A stretch of 64,000 bases of DNA from Algoriphagus sp. Its GTDB lineage: Bacteria; Bacteroidota; Bacteroidia; Cytophagales; Cyclobacteriaceae. The stretch is taken from assembly GCF_024305035.1 (NCBI RefSeq), contig NZ_JAMWZB010000004.1, positions 124,001-188,000 of the forward strand, read 5' to 3'. Position 1 is the first letter of the stretch, and each line of letters begins with the position of its first letter. Both the position numbers and the translations under genes were made by a program. This document shows positions 53,233 through 62,718 of the stretch, one piece after another. A model generated the notes under the pieces. It had not been told where the DNA came from. It saw only the letters and a program-made list of their open reading frames with translations, and searched no databases.

Positions 53233-54627
53233 ATGGATCAAAAACTATCACTTACTCCCAGACAGATAGTAGCTGAGCTGGACAAATATATTATTGGACA
53301 AAAAGATGCTAAGCGAAACGTAGCCATTGCATTAAGGAACAGAATCCGAAGAATGAGAGTGAAGTCGGATATTCAAAAGGATATTGTTCCCAATAATATT
53401 CTCATGATCGGTTCCACTGGTGTGGGAAAAACTGAAATAGCCAGAAGACTTGCTAAAATTGCTCAAGCTCCCTTCACGAAGGTGGAAGCATCGAAATTTA
53501 CAGAAGTCGGTTATGTAGGGAGAGATGTCGAAAGTATGGTTCGAGACCTCGTAGAGCAGTCGGTTCATTTGGTACGGGAAGTAAAAAATGAAGAAGTGAA
53601 GGGAAAAGCTTCCGAAGCCGTGGAAGAAACTATTCTCGATATTTTGATTCCTCCGGTCAAAAATACCGGTTTCAAACAGAAAAACTTGAGCATCGGTCAG
53701 TCAGAGGAACCTCAATCCGATGAGGAACTCAATGAACGCACCCGGGAGCGGTTTCGGGAGAAACTTCGAAATGGAGAACTCGATGATCGAAAAGTAGAAA
53801 TTAATGTCAAGGCATCCTCTCCAGTCGGAATTGGAATGATTGGTAACGGGATGATGGACGATGCCAGTATGGCTGGTCTTCAGGATATGATCTCCGGCAT
53901 GATGCCCAAGAAGATGAAAAAGCGAAAGCTGAGCATCGCTGAAGCACGAAAAGTGTTATTGGAGGAGGAAATCTCGAAATTGATTGATTTTGATGAGTTG
54001 AAGGAAGAAGCGATTCGATTGGCAGAGAATAATGGGATTATTTTCATCGATGAAATCGATAAAATCGCCTCTAAATCAGGGAAAAATGGTGGTGGGCCAG
54101 ATGTCAGTAGGGAAGGGGTGCAACGGGATTTGTTGCCTATCGTGGAAGGCACCTCTGTCAATACAAAATACGGGGTGATAAATACTGATCATGTACTTTT
54201 TATCGCTGCCGGTGCATTTCATGTGAGTAAACCCTCGGATTTAATTCCTGAATTACAAGGTCGATTTCCCATACGAGTGGAGTTAAATGCGCTGACTGAG
54301 GAGGATTTTTCTCGAATTTTGCGGGAGCCAAAGAATGCCTTGACTAAACAATATCAAGCCTTGTTTGAAGCGGAAGAAGTATTTTTGGAGTTTACCGAGG
54401 ACGCTATCGAGGAATTGGCAAGGTTGGCGTTTTTGATTAATCAAGAGGTGGAAAATATCGGTGCGCGTCGATTGCATACTGTGATGTCCCATTTGTTAAA
54501 TGATTTCCTCTTTGAGGTACCCGATACCATCGAACCCAATTCAAAGATTATGATCACTCATGAAATGGTGCAAGAAAGGCTGAGTACCTTGGTCAAGAAC
54601 CGAGATTTGTCTCAGTATATTTTATAG
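53233..54627 (+). CDS. hslU: HslU, ATPase of the HslVU protease
   Basis: The 464-residue ATPase has the N-terminal LTPRQIVAELDKYIIGQ, Walker A GSTGVGKTE, the pore loop in KVEASKFTEVGYVGRD, a Glu/Lys-rich I-domain (about residues 120-240), Walker B IIFIDEIDK, and sensor 2 NIGARRLHTVM. The C-terminus ends LSQYIL, the tail that docks into HslV. HslU feeds unfolded substrates to HslV. No hslV gene is present next to it, although the two are usually adjacent. The IS605-type miniature starts three bases after its stop. Confidence 0.96.
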   Translation: MDQKLSLTPRQIVAELDKYIIGQKDAKRNVAIALRNRIRRMRVKSDIQKDIVPNNILMIGSTGVGKTEIARRLAKIAQAPFTKVEASKFTEVGYVGRDVESMVRDLVEQSVHLVREVKNEEVKGKASEAVEETILDILIPPVKNTGFKQKNLSIGQSEEPQSDEELNERTRERFREKLRNGELDDRKVEINVKASSPVGIGMIGNGMMDDASMAGLQDMISGMMPKKMKKRKLSIAEARKVLLEEEISKLIDFDELKEEAIRLAENNGIIFIDEIDKIASKSGKNGGGPDVSREGVQRDLLPIVEGTSVNTKYGVINTDHVLFIAAGAFHVSKPSDLIPELQGRFPIRVELNALTEEDFSRILREPKNALTKQYQALFEAEEVFLEFTEDAIEELARLAFLINQEVENIGARRLHTVMSHLLNDFLFEVPDTIEPNSKIMITHEMVQERLSTLVKNRDLSQYIL

Positions 54628-54630
54628 AAC

Positions 54631-54880
54631 GGAGCGTAAAACCAAACCATCTTTAGGGGTTTGGATGTAAGCAACAAATTTAGTGTATTTACCTTGCCAG
54701 GATAAGACATTAAAACCTCGAAAGGGACTTGCGAGTACACGGGTGAAGCAACAGTGAGACTTTTCACTCTTCTAAGCGGTAAGCAAGTTGCAGTGAAGAA
54801 CGAAGCACATGTGTCTTTAACAAATGGGGAGTTCACAAAAATAGGATTTAAAGAAGGTGGGTTCGCCCACTTTCTTTTAA
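54631..54880 (+). mobile_element. Miniature IS605-type derivative
   Basis: The left end GGAGCGTAAAACC, the hairpin CCAAACC-N9-GGTTTGG (54642-54664) and GGATGTAAGC match the end at 49760. No tnpA remains. The plus frame from 54706 reads DIKTSKGTCEYTGEATV then VAVKNEAHVSLTNGEFT, like a TnpB tail (PVE ... MKQEAH). It is followed by the hairpin AAAGAAGGTGGG-TTCG-CCCACTTTCTTT (54850-54877), a likely right end. So it is about 250 bases of left end, TnpB tail and right end with the genes deleted. The right hairpin may also act as a terminator for hslU. Confidence 0.6.
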
Positions 54881-55000
54881 ATGTTCAATTTATTTAAATA
54901 TGTAAATACCTGTTAATCAGGTTGATATAAAAAATTATAACTTTTTGTGAAAAATTGGGTCGATCCTTGATAGGAAATACTAACCATCACCCTTTCACCC

Positions 55001-55735
55001 ATGTCTAAAACACTTTTGATTCTTACTGGCCACAGCAAAGGCCTGGGACGAGCGATCTTGGATTATTATTTGAAAATTGATCGGACTCAAGTCCTAGCGA
55101 TTTCCAGAAGTTCTATCCAACTTGATCATCCTCAGTTAACCGAACGGAATCTAGATTTATCCGATTTGCCTGTGCTGCAAAATGAATTGGACGGAATTTT
55201 TCCCAATGGAGATTTCGGCCAACTGATTTTAATTAATAATGCGGGCTGGATAGGGGAAATAAAGCCGATCGGTGAGCTATCTCCCAAAGAATTAAGACAG
55301 CAGGTTAATTTAAACCTACTGGCTCCCATGTTTTTGACCAATGCCTTTATAAAAAAATATAAGTCAAGTCCAGCAGAGAAAATTATTTGTAATATCAGTT
55401 CCGGTGCAGCCACTCGTCCAGTTTCGGGATGGGGAGGGTATTGTAGTACCAAAGCTGCTTTGGCCATGTTTACCATGGTAGCTGATCGAGACAATAAATC
55501 GGACTCCTTTCATTTTTACAGTTTAGCCCCGGGAATCGTGGATACCCCCATGCAAGAAGATATCAGGAAATCTGAGGAGACGAATTTTCCTGAATTGGAG
55601 AAATTCAAAGCCTTTAAAGCGAATGGAGACTTAACGGCTCCTGATCTTGTTGCTGAAAAGATCGGATACCTGCTTGGGAACGTGGAAAAATTTCCTGAGG
55701 TAATCCAGGATGTGAGAAATATCCAGCTTCCTTAG
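55001..55735 (+). CDS. SDR family oxidoreductase, sepiapterin reductase-like
   Basis: The 244-residue SDR has the cofactor motif TGHSKGLG, NNAG in the fourth strand, Ser in NISSGA and YCSTK as catalytic YxxxK. The late SLAPGIVDTPMQEDIRKSEETNF and PELEKFKAFKANGDLTAPD resemble the sepiapterin/benzil reductase group. The substrate is unknown. It is preceded by the IS605-type miniature and converges on the SixA-like gene with a four-base overlap. Confidence 0.87.
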   Translation: MSKTLLILTGHSKGLGRAILDYYLKIDRTQVLAISRSSIQLDHPQLTERNLDLSDLPVLQNELDGIFPNGDFGQLILINNAGWIGEIKPIGELSPKELRQQVNLNLLAPMFLTNAFIKKYKSSPAEKIICNISSGAATRPVSGWGGYCSTKAALAMFTMVADRDNKSDSFHFYSLAPGIVDTPMQEDIRKSEETNFPELEKFKAFKANGDLTAPDLVAEKIGYLLGNVEKFPEVIQDVRNIQLP

Positions 55736-56220
55736 TTTCGGTTTTTGGGAAAATCAAGAAACCAAAAGTCAACCTGTTTAGGGTTGAAATCCTTCCATTG
55801 TGCGGTAGATTTTACGGCAAAAACTCCCGCTGTGGGAAGGTTTTCAATTCTCCCACCTAAGTGATAAACCAGCTCATTCATGCCTGGATTGTGGCCTACC
55901 AAAATGACGGTTTGCACGGATTCGGGGAGATTTTTTAGGGTAGAAATTAGGGTTTGAGCAGTGGCATGATACAATTCCTTCACTAGCCAAATGCTGTTTT
56001 CAGTAGCATTTAATTCGGCAGCGATAAATTGCGCAGTGGATCTTGCCCGCTCTGCGGTCGAAGTGATAATTCTGTCTGGATGTATTCCTTTTTTAGCCAA
56101 TCTCTTTCCCATTTCAGGGGCGGCGTTTAATCCTCTTGGTGCCAGAGGACGATCATGATCGACCAACGAAGGTTGATTCCAAGCGGATTTTGCATGTCTT
56201 ATCAAAATAATTTTTTTCAT
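55732..56220 (-). CDS. SixA-like histidine phosphatase
   Basis: The 162-residue protein starts with IILIRHAKSAW, the RHG motif of the histidine phosphatase superfamily, and has the second His in VILVGHNPGMNEL. Compared with mutase family members it is short, as SixA is. SixA removes phosphate from histidine of HPt domains in E. coli. Whether that is the role here cannot be read from the sequence. It is a single gene, convergent with the SDR. Confidence 0.88.
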   Translation of the reverse strand: MKKIILIRHAKSAWNQPSLVDHDRPLAPRGLNAAPEMGKRLAKKGIHPDRIITSTAERARSTAQFIAAELNATENSIWLVKELYHATAQTLISTLKNLPESVQTVILVGHNPGMNELVYHLGGRIENLPTAGVFAVKSTAQWKDFNPKQVDFWFLDFPKNRN

Positions 56221-56309
56221 TTCTTTAAAATTAAAAATGATTATTTTGTTTTTTTTGGCTGAATATTTATTTTTAAATCACTTTCAATTACAATTTATAA
56301 CAAGTTATT

Positions 56310-56501
56310 ATGTTTACCGGAACAGTAAAATTTTACAATGAAGCCAAAGGATTCGGATTTATAGTAGATGATGAGTCCCAAAGCGAAGTCTTCGTCCATG
56401 CTACCGGCTTGGTTGACAAGGTTGCTCAAAATGACAAAGTATCTTACGATGTCAAAGATGGTAAAAAAGGACCGAATGCCATCAATGTCAAAAAAGCGTA
56501 A
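56310..56501 (+). CDS. cspA: Cold-shock domain protein
   Basis: The 63-residue CSD protein has both RNA-binding motifs, KGFGFIV (RNP1) and VFVHAT (RNP2), in a five-stranded OB fold. The usual RNP1 GFGFI is complete. It binds single-stranded RNA/DNA as an RNA chaperone. It has an AT-rich 89-base gap upstream from the divergent SixA-like gene, so the leader is short. A strong terminator follows. Confidence 0.93.
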   Translation: MFTGTVKFYNEAKGFGFIVDDESQSEVFVHATGLVDKVAQNDKVSYDVKDGKKGPNAINVKKA

Positions 56502-56524
56502 ATGAAATGAAGTGAATGGCAATG

Positions 56525-56556
56525 AAACCCTGGAAAATTTTTTCAGGGTTTTTTTT
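56525..56556 (+). terminator. Intrinsic terminator of cspA
   Basis: AAACCCTG-N11-CAGGGTTT is followed by TTTTT, starting 24 bases after the stop. The group II intron remnant begins just beyond it. Confidence 0.88.
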
Positions 56557-56559
56557 ATA

Positions 56560-57062
56560 ATGAACCCGGCATGGACAATAGCTGTAGAGTGAAAGTTCCA
56601 AACACGCCTTGGCGGTTGGAGGGGTTAGCTTGAAGCAAAGGGGTTCGCAATCCGGTGAAATCTGAAGGAAGCCAGCGGTAAATTCTTGGCCTGACCACCA
56701 GAGTCTACCTAAATGAGTCCAAAGTTGTCTCGATGAGCTTGCCAAACAAACCCAAATCCTATACTACTCTTAAACAACAGGATAAATGTAGTGGGAATGT
56801 GAGAAGAAAGTTATCGTTGTTGCCTGGGAAGGCCTAAACCTTGCCACTGGTAAGGGAGGATCAACTCGGTAAGGAGGCCCCTTGTCAAAAGAATAGGACC
56901 GAATTCGAAGGATAGCTAAAAGTGATTTCCTAGAAGGATAATTGAAAACAACACCACATCCGCCTCTCAGGGTGTAAAAGCAAGAAACCGCCCAATGCCG
57001 AAGGGTACTTGGGGTGGAGTGGGAGGTCTAAATGGGAATTAATCCCGTTTCTCCTTGCGATT
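56560..57062 (+). mobile_element. ORF-less or ORF-deleted group II intron remnant
   Basis: About 500 bases have the conserved parts of a bacterial group II intron ribozyme without a reverse transcriptase gene. Domain I parts include CTGTAGAGTGAAAGTT, GGTTAGCTTGAAGCAAAG, TCTGAAGGAAGCC, TTGGCCTGACCACCAGA and GAGCTTGCCAAACAAACC, then TGTAGTGGGAATGTGAG and TTGCCTGGGAAGG. Domain V is a hairpin at about 56984-57022 (AAACCGCCCAATGCCG ... GGGGTGGAGT). Domain VI is GGGAGG ... CTCCTTGCGATT. The intron 5' end is not clean (no GTGCG), so it is likely inactive. The class is not resolved. Confidence 0.72.
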
Positions 57063-57226
57063 GACGATCCAATTTTTGGGCTTCCCCAATTTTTAATCGA
57101 TTGATCATTTGGAAATACCGGAAGAGGCATGTACTAATCCTGCCAAAATGACTAATCATCTTAAATTTTGAATATTTTTTCTGTCAATATGGCTTAATTT
57201 TTCACTTGGTATAGAATTTCTTGACT

Positions 57227-57688
57227 ATGAAAACGAATAACAAAACCAACAAAACCATGAAACTTGTAAGATACAACCAACTAGACCCAGCTTACCCTTC
57301 TTCTTTTAGTGGAATGATTGATAAGCTGTTTAATGAATCCTTTGGAACAGGGGAAATGAGAAAATTTAATCCGGCGGTTGATATTGCAGAGGACGATCAG
57401 GGCTTTGAAATCCAAGTTGCGGTGCCCGGAATGAAAAAGAAGGATTTTCATGTAGACTTGACTGAGGGAAGATTAACCATCTCCGGAGAGCGGAAAATCG
57501 AAGAGAAGAAGGAAGGTAAAAATTTTCACAGTATAGAGACCCAATACGGATCATTTTCCCGTTCCTTTTATGTGCCGGACAATGTAATTTCTGAGAAAAT
57601 AGAAGCCGTTTATGAAGATGGAGTATTGAAAATTACCTTGCCAAAGGCGGAAAAAAAAGTTCTCAAATCAGCCATTGAAGTGAAATAA
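57227..57688 (+). CDS. Hsp20/alpha-crystallin small heat shock protein
   Basis: The protein, 153 residues from ATG 57227 (143 from the ATG at 57257), has the alpha-crystallin domain: NPAVDIAEDDQGFEIQVAVPGMKKKDFHV, split at the strand, RLTISGERKIEEKKEG, and the GVLKITLPKAEK C-terminal strand with an IEVK tail near the I-x-I position. It binds unfolding proteins without ATP and acts with Lon and ClpXP. The motif CTGTCAATATGGC lies 34-46 bases before the start, similar to that before lon. Confidence 0.93.
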   Translation: MKTNNKTNKTMKLVRYNQLDPAYPSSFSGMIDKLFNESFGTGEMRKFNPAVDIAEDDQGFEIQVAVPGMKKKDFHVDLTEGRLTISGERKIEEKKEGKNFHSIETQYGSFSRSFYVPDNVISEKIEAVYEDGVLKITLPKAEKKVLKSAIEVK

Positions 57689-57844
57689 TTTGGTGCTGGG
57701 GTAAACTCCCTTTCCGCTTTGGTGTTAAATTTATAAGAAAGCTAAAAAGCGGTTAATTCTTGTTAATTTGACTAGCAGTTCAAATCCTAGGGCTCCATTC
57801 TTGAGTCTTAGGATTTGGTATTATCACTCAAACATAACCCATAC

Positions 57845-59344
57845 ATGATGAGTAAAAAACATTTCTTTCTAGGTATGCTCCTTGCTTCCGTGATTGGAGG
57901 CTTAGTAGCGTTGGCAGGGTTGAGTTTTCTTGTGCAGCCCCGAGAAGCAACCACCTTTGACGAAAAGCAGAAGACTAGCTTTGTCAACTTACTCAATGGA
58001 GACAATTTCACGATCCCTGACGGGATTAATTTTGTGGCCTCTGCAGGTATTGTTACTCCTGCGGTAGTCCACGTAAAAAGCACCCTTTCTTACGATCCCA
58101 GATCACAACGAGACCCGTTAGAGGAGTGGTTTGGTTTGCCGCCACGTGGTGGTCAGGGAGAGGGGAGGCGAGCTCCGATGAGTTCAGGTTCAGGGGTAAT
58201 TATTTCTCCTGATGGCTATATTGTGACCAACAATCACGTGGTAGAAGGAGCATCAGAGATTGATATTTCGTTGGAAAATAACAATCGTTACATCGCCAAG
58301 GTAATCGGAACTGATCCAACAACGGATTTGGCTCTTTTGAAAATAGAAGAGGAAGGATTGCCTTTTGTGAAATTTGGTGATTCAGATCAAACCCAAGTTG
58401 GAGAATGGGTTTTGGCTGTTGGAAACCCCTTTAATTTGAATTCCACTGTTACTGCTGGGATCATCTCAGCCAAGGCACGAAATATTGGCATTCTCAGAGG
58501 AGTAGAAAATAATTTACAAATTGAATCATTTCTTCAAACTGACGCAGTGGTCAATCCAGGTAACTCTGGAGGTGCCCTGGTTAATCTTGCCGGAGAATTG
58601 ATTGGGATCAATACTGCAATTGCTTCCAATACGGGAAGTTTTACCGGATATTCTTTTGCGGTTCCCAGTACCCTGGTCAAAAAAGTTATGGATGACCTGA
58701 TGGAATATGGAGCTGTGCAACGAGGTCTTCTTGGGATCAACATCAATGATGTCTCGCCCGAACTCGAGGAGCAGCTCGGAAAAGAGCTTTCAGTCAAGCA
58801 AGGTGTTTATATCGGAAGTGTAAATGAGGATAGTGGTGCCAAAGAGGCCGGCTTACAAGCAGGAGATATTATTGTTGGGGTGGATGGAAGACAGACCAAC
58901 AATGTGGCCATCCTGCAAGAGATGGTGGCTCGAAAACGTCCAGGTGACCAAGTCGAAGTGGAATATATTCGAGATGGGGAAGTTTTTAAAACGCAGGCTA
59001 CACTCAAAAACTTTGAAGGGGGAGTTGATATCGTGGAAAAAGTAGTTCCTAAAACCTATGATTTCGAAGGCGTGATGTTTGAAAATCTTTCCGAGGAGCA
59101 GCTGGAACGATTAGGAGTCTCTGGAGGAGCATTAATTACCTCAGTGGGAAGTCCTAAATGGAGAGGAGCAGGAGCTCGGTCCGGATTTATCATTACTTCG
59201 ATCATTAGTGAAAATGGTAGAAGTAGGATTGAGAATGTAGATGATTTATTGGATCAATTGAATAAACTTTCAGGGGAGGAATTGGTAATCCTAGGTATGT
59301 TCCAAGATGGAACCGAATATTACTTTGAAGTGGAGTTGGATTAA
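57845..59344 (+). CDS. Periplasmic Deg/HtrA serine protease (second copy)
   Basis: The 499-residue protein starts at ATG 57845 or 57848 and has a signal/anchor helix (FFLGMLLASVIGGLVALAG). The protease domain shows His in VTNNHVVEG, Asp in TTDLALLK, and Ser in NPGNSGGALVN; two PDZ domains follow (GVYIGSVNEDSGAKEAGLQ and a degenerate second one). The region DPRSQRDPLEEWFGLPPRGG resembles the LA loop of DegP-type proteases. It is related to the gene at 45223. It is convergent with clpX across a shared terminator. Confidence 0.94.
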   Translation: MMSKKHFFLGMLLASVIGGLVALAGLSFLVQPREATTFDEKQKTSFVNLLNGDNFTIPDGINFVASAGIVTPAVVHVKSTLSYDPRSQRDPLEEWFGLPPRGGQGEGRRAPMSSGSGVIISPDGYIVTNNHVVEGASEIDISLENNNRYIAKVIGTDPTTDLALLKIEEEGLPFVKFGDSDQTQVGEWVLAVGNPFNLNSTVTAGIISAKARNIGILRGVENNLQIESFLQTDAVVNPGNSGGALVNLAGELIGINTAIASNTGSFTGYSFAVPSTLVKKVMDDLMEYGAVQRGLLGININDVSPELEEQLGKELSVKQGVYIGSVNEDSGAKEAGLQAGDIIVGVDGRQTNNVAILQEMVARKRPGDQVEVEYIRDGEVFKTQATLKNFEGGVDIVEKVVPKTYDFEGVMFENLSEEQLERLGVSGGALITSVGSPKWRGAGARSGFIITSIISENGRSRIENVDDLLDQLNKLSGEELVILGMFQDGTEYYFEVELD

Positions 59345-59366
59345 ATTCCTACCTGAGCTAACAAAC

Positions 59367-59399
59367 AAAAAAAAACCAGCGATTTCGCTGGTTTTTTTT
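59367..59399. terminator. Bidirectional intrinsic terminator
   Basis: AAAAACCAGCGA-TT-TCGCTGGTTTTTTTT, flanked by A and T runs, lies between the convergent deg and clpX genes. Confidence 0.92.
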
Positions 59400-59412
59400 G
59401 TTTTAGTGGGCT

Positions 59413-60639
59413 TTAGGCGACTTGCAATCGCTTGAATTTAGACTTGTCAAATTGAGATTTTGCGTATTCTTCGTCTATAATTAATTCTTTAACACTTTCA
59501 TCTGAGGGTAATTCGAACATGGCATCCGTGATGATTGCTTCACAAATGGAGCGAAGTCCACGGGCACCTAGATTGTATTCCACTGCTTTTTCTACGATGA
59601 AGTCAATTCCACTTTCCTCGAAAATTAATTCGACTCCTTCCATTTCCAATAATTTGGTGTATTGTTTCACCAACGCATTTTTAGGAACAGTGAGAATTTG
59701 TTTCAACGCATCTTTATCCAATGGGTCTAAGTGGGTCAAAACAGGTAAGCGTCCAATTAATTCCGGAATCAGCCCGAAGGCTTTTAAGTCCTGAGAAGTG
59801 ACGTATTGAAGCAGATTTTCTCGGTCTGCCACTACTTCGCCTTTGGTTTTGGAAAAACCCAGAGGTTGGGTATTCAGTCTTTTGGCAATGTGACGGGTAA
59901 TCCCATCAAATGCTCCACCGCAGATAAACAAAATATTTTCTGTATTGACGGCAATCATTTTTTGATCAGGATGCTTCCTTCCACCTTGTGGCGGTACATT
60001 GACTATGGTGCCCTCAAGCAGTTTTAGCATGGCTTGCTGCACACCTTCTCCGCTGACATCCCGAGTAATGGAGGGATTGTCGGACTTTCGTGCGATTTTG
60101 TCCAACTCGTCGATATAGACAATCCCCCTTTCGGCAGCTTCCACATTATAGTCTGCTGCCTGAAGAAGTCGGGTCAAAATACTCTCCACATCCTCTCCAA
60201 CATAACCAGCCTCAGTCAACACGGTAGCATCCGCAATACAAAAAGGGACCTCCAGTGTTTTAGCCAGTGTCTTGGCCAGGTAGGTTTTACCTGTCCCGGT
60301 ATCACCTACCATGATGATATTGGATTTTTCGATTTTAATTTCGTCAGGATCGACCTTTTGTTGAAGACGCTTGTAGTGATTGTAAACAGCGACCGAAAGC
60401 ACTTTTTTGGCATCCTGCTGACCAATTACATACTGATCCAGGTAGCTGACCAGCTCTTTTGGTTTTTTGAGTTTGAATTTGGGTTTGCTGCCGACACTTT
60501 TCTTGGTTTTTTCTTCTTCCCCAAGAATCATGTGTGCTTGATCGATGCAGAGATTACAGATATGGGCTGAAATCCCCGACACCATCAGATCAACATCTTT
60601 TTTATTTCTACCGCAAAATGAGCAGGTTACCTGAGCCAT
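59413..60639 (-). CDS. clpX: ClpX, ATPase of the ClpXP protease
   Basis: The 408-residue unfoldase has the N-terminal zinc finger (CSFCG and CNLC), Walker A GDTGTGKT, the pore loop in [10 protein letters not shown], Walker [10 protein letters not shown], and the IGR-type segment for ClpP docking (LIGRLPVL). It selects substrates and threads them into ClpP. Its start abuts clpP by one base; clpP-clpX form one leftward operon after tig. Confidence 0.97.
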   Translation of the reverse strand: MAQVTCSFCGRNKKDVDLMVSGISAHICNLCIDQAHMILGEEEKTKKSVGSKPKFKLKKPKELVSYLDQYVIGQQDAKKVLSVAVYNHYKRLQQKVDPDEIKIEKSNIIMVGDTGTGKTYLAKTLAKTLEVPFCIADATVLTEAGYVGEDVESILTRLLQAADYNVEAAERGIVYIDELDKIARKSDNPSITRDVSGEGVQQAMLKLLEGTIVNVPPQGGRKHPDQKMIAVNTENILFICGGAFDGITRHIAKRLNTQPLGFSKTKGEVVADRENLLQYVTSQDLKAFGLIPELIGRLPVLTHLDPLDKDALKQILTVPKNALVKQYTKLLEMEGVELIFEESGIDFIVEKAVEYNLGARGLRSICEAIITDAMFELPSDESVKELIIDEEYAKSQFDKSKFKRLQVA

Positions 60640-61313
60640 TAGACTGTTTTTTTAATAAGTACTTCGTCGATTAGACCATATTCTTTGGCTTCAGGTGCTT
60701 TGAGCCAGTAATCTCGATCAGAATCTCGTTCAATTTCTTCGTAGGTTTTTCCAGTGTGATTGGCAAGAATTTGATATAATTCCTGACGCATGGACAAAAT
60801 CAATTTGAGGGAAATTTCCATGTCTTTGGACTGGCCCTGCATGCCTCCCGACGGCTGATGGATCATGACCCTGGCATGCTGCAGTGCGGAGCGTTTGTCT
60901 TTGGCACCGCCAGCCAATAATACAGCCCCCATAGACGCAGCAATTCCAGTACAAATGGTCGCTACATCTGGGCCGATGTACTGCATGGTATCGTAAATCC
61001 CCAACCCAGCTGTTACTGACCCACCGGGACTATTGATGTAAAGGAGCACGTCTTTTTTGGCATCAACGGATTCCAAAAAAAGAAGTTGAGCCACGATGAT
61101 ATTGGCGATGTGGTCATCTACCCCGGTTCCTAAAAATATTATTCGGTCCATAATGAGTCGGGAGAACACGTCGATTTCTCTGAAGTTTTGTGGTCTTTCT
61201 TCGATCACAGACCGAGTCATGTTTTCGATGTGTTGCGTGTACTGGTCAAATGCTGTCCCGCTGACGCCCTGATTGTGAATGGCGTATTTTCTGAATTCTT
61301 CTTTATTGATCAT
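60639..61313 (-). CDS. clpP: ClpP, serine protease subunit
   Basis: The 224-residue subunit starts at ATG 61313 ([19 protein letters not shown]); an in-frame extension to 61337 adds eight residues not typical for the family. Catalytic Ser sits in [13 protein letters not shown] and His in [10 protein letters not shown]. The Asp is in the SDRDYWL region (ERDSDRDYW). ClpP forms the tetradecamer peptidase for ClpX. It has a one-base overlap with clpX. Confidence 0.96.
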   Translation of the reverse strand: MINKEEFRKYAIHNQGVSGTAFDQYTQHIENMTRSVIEERPQNFREIDVFSRLIMDRIIFLGTGVDDHIANIIVAQLLFLESVDAKKDVLLYINSPGGSVTAGLGIYDTMQYIGPDVATICTGIAASMGAVLLAGGAKDKRSALQHARVMIHQPSGGMQGQSKDMEISLKLILSMRQELYQILANHTGKTYEEIERDSDRDYWLKAPEAKEYGLIDEVLIKKTV

Positions 61314-61341
61314 GTTTTGATATGTTGTGGTAAACAAAAAT

Positions 61342-61370
61342 AAAAAAAGCCCTTGAATAAGGACTTTTTT
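61342..61370 (-). terminator. Imperfect terminator-like hairpin after tig
   Basis: On the minus strand AAAGTCCTTATTCAAGGGCTTT, with one mismatch, is followed by a T run. It lies between tig and clpP and may be partial, letting some transcription pass into clpPX. Confidence 0.5.
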
Positions 61371-61389
61371 AATTCAATTAAGAAGGAGT

Positions 61390-62718
61390 TTACTTTTCTA
61401 AAAGTTCCTTAAAGTCATCAATTGTTAGGACCTTTTCGGTAAGCTTAACCTTCTCTTTGACAAAGTTTAAAACTTTTTCATTTTGAACCGAGGTGAGCAT
61501 GTTCATGTAATTCTGGCCTTCTTCCCCTTTGAGGTAATTGTCTACAAACAAATCCATACTGCTCTCCATTTGAGATCCCAATCCGGATGAAGCAAATTGC
61601 TCACGGATCATTTCTTTGGTTTTTTCAATGACCTCCTCATGCTCTGCTTTAATTTCATTTGCTTTGGCTAGCTCATTGGAGATTAAAGACCAAGTCAATT
61701 GCTGCGCATATTGTGGAAACTCTTTTTCCACATCTTCTTCGCTTACTTTTCCTTCATTGGCTTTGAGAAGCCATTCTTTTAAGAAATTTTCAGGAAGGTC
61801 AAGGTTGGCCTTTTTTACCAAGACTTTTTTTAATTCCTCTTCAGTGAAAACCTTGGATTCACGGTCATAACTGGATTGGAGCGTTTCCCGTACTTTTTGT
61901 ACAAACCCTTCTTCGGAGTCAACCTGGTCCGGTCCAAAGATTTTATCAAAAAATTCTTGATTGAGTTCAGCTTCGGTTGTTCGATTGATATTTTGGATCG
62001 TAAAGGTAAAAGATCCTTTGCTGTGTTCAAGTTCATCCTCTGCTAGGCCAAATGCCTCGGACCACTCTCCTTTTTTCACCTCTTTGCCTTCAAATTCAAC
62101 TACATCACCTTTGCTGAGACCGATGAATTTACTTGCAAATTTTTTGGAAACTTTAGGTAGTGGAAGGGAAAGTGTTTTAGAGAATTCACCATCTACCAAT
62201 TTTAAGTCGCCATAGACATGATCGCCCGCTTCAGCTTTCTCAGGATTGCTGCTTTCTCCGTATTGGGACTTAAGGTTTTCTATAGTCTCATTGACAAGTT
62301 TATCATCTACCTGGATGGAGTATTGGTTTGCTTCAATGGTATCGTCAAGAGGAAGCTGAAAATTCTCAATAAATCCGATTTTGTATTCAAAATCAAATTC
62401 TTTTTGAGTTTTCCAGTCAATTTTTTCCTCAGTTGCTTCTACAGGAAGGGGGTCTCCCAAAATGCGAAATGGCTGTTCTTTTATATACGTATTGAGCGAC
62501 TCACCGAGTAGGGTATTGATTTCCTCTACCAATACGGAGGTTCCGTACATGTTTTTCACCATCGAAATTGGAGCTTTACCCGGTCTAAAGCCACGAATAT
62601 TGGCTTTTTTTGCGTAGTCTTTCAATTTCGCATCTACCTTCGGTTGATAATCTGCTTCAGTTAGTTTAATTTTAATTGAAGCTTGATTTGCTGAGTGCTT
62701 GTCTAATGTGATTTCCAA
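61390..62718 (-). CDS. tig: Trigger factor
   Basis: The 442-residue chaperone has the ribosome-binding signature GFRPGKAP (GFRxGKxP) in KANIRGFRPGKAPISMVKN, a short middle domain where the PPIase should be (EAGDHVYGDLKL, FKGLSKGD-like FIGLSKGD), and a long C-terminal helical domain. It binds nascent chains at the ribosome exit. It is upstream of clpP-clpX, the order seen in many bacteria. The N-terminus MEITLDKHSANQASIKIKLTE is standard for Bacteroidota. Confidence 0.95.
   Translation of the reverse strand: MEITLDKHSANQASIKIKLTEADYQPKVDAKLKDYAKKANIRGFRPGKAPISMVKNMYGTSVLVEEINTLLGESLNTYIKEQPFRILGDPLPVEATEEKIDWKTQKEFDFEYKIGFIENFQLPLDDTIEANQYSIQVDDKLVNETIENLKSQYGESSNPEKAEAGDHVYGDLKLVDGEFSKTLSLPLPKVSKKFASKFIGLSKGDVVEFEGKEVKKGEWSEAFGLAEDELEHSKGSFTFTIQNINRTTEAELNQEFFDKIFGPDQVDSEEGFVQKVRETLQSSYDRESKVFTEEELKKVLVKKANLDLPENFLKEWLLKANEGKVSEEDVEKEFPQYAQQLTWSLISNELAKANEIKAEHEEVIEKTKEMIREQFASSGLGSQMESSMDLFVDNYLKGEEGQNYMNMLTSVQNEKVLNFVKEKVKLTEKVLTIDDFKELLEK

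Noticed and set aside
54612..54836. 74-codon minus-strand frame within the IS605-type miniature
   Set aside because: The product does not resemble TnpA, and the end hairpin lies inside it. I read it as chance.
56488..56745. 85-codon minus-strand frame after cspA
   Set aside because: It covers the cspA terminator and group II intron domain I in antisense.
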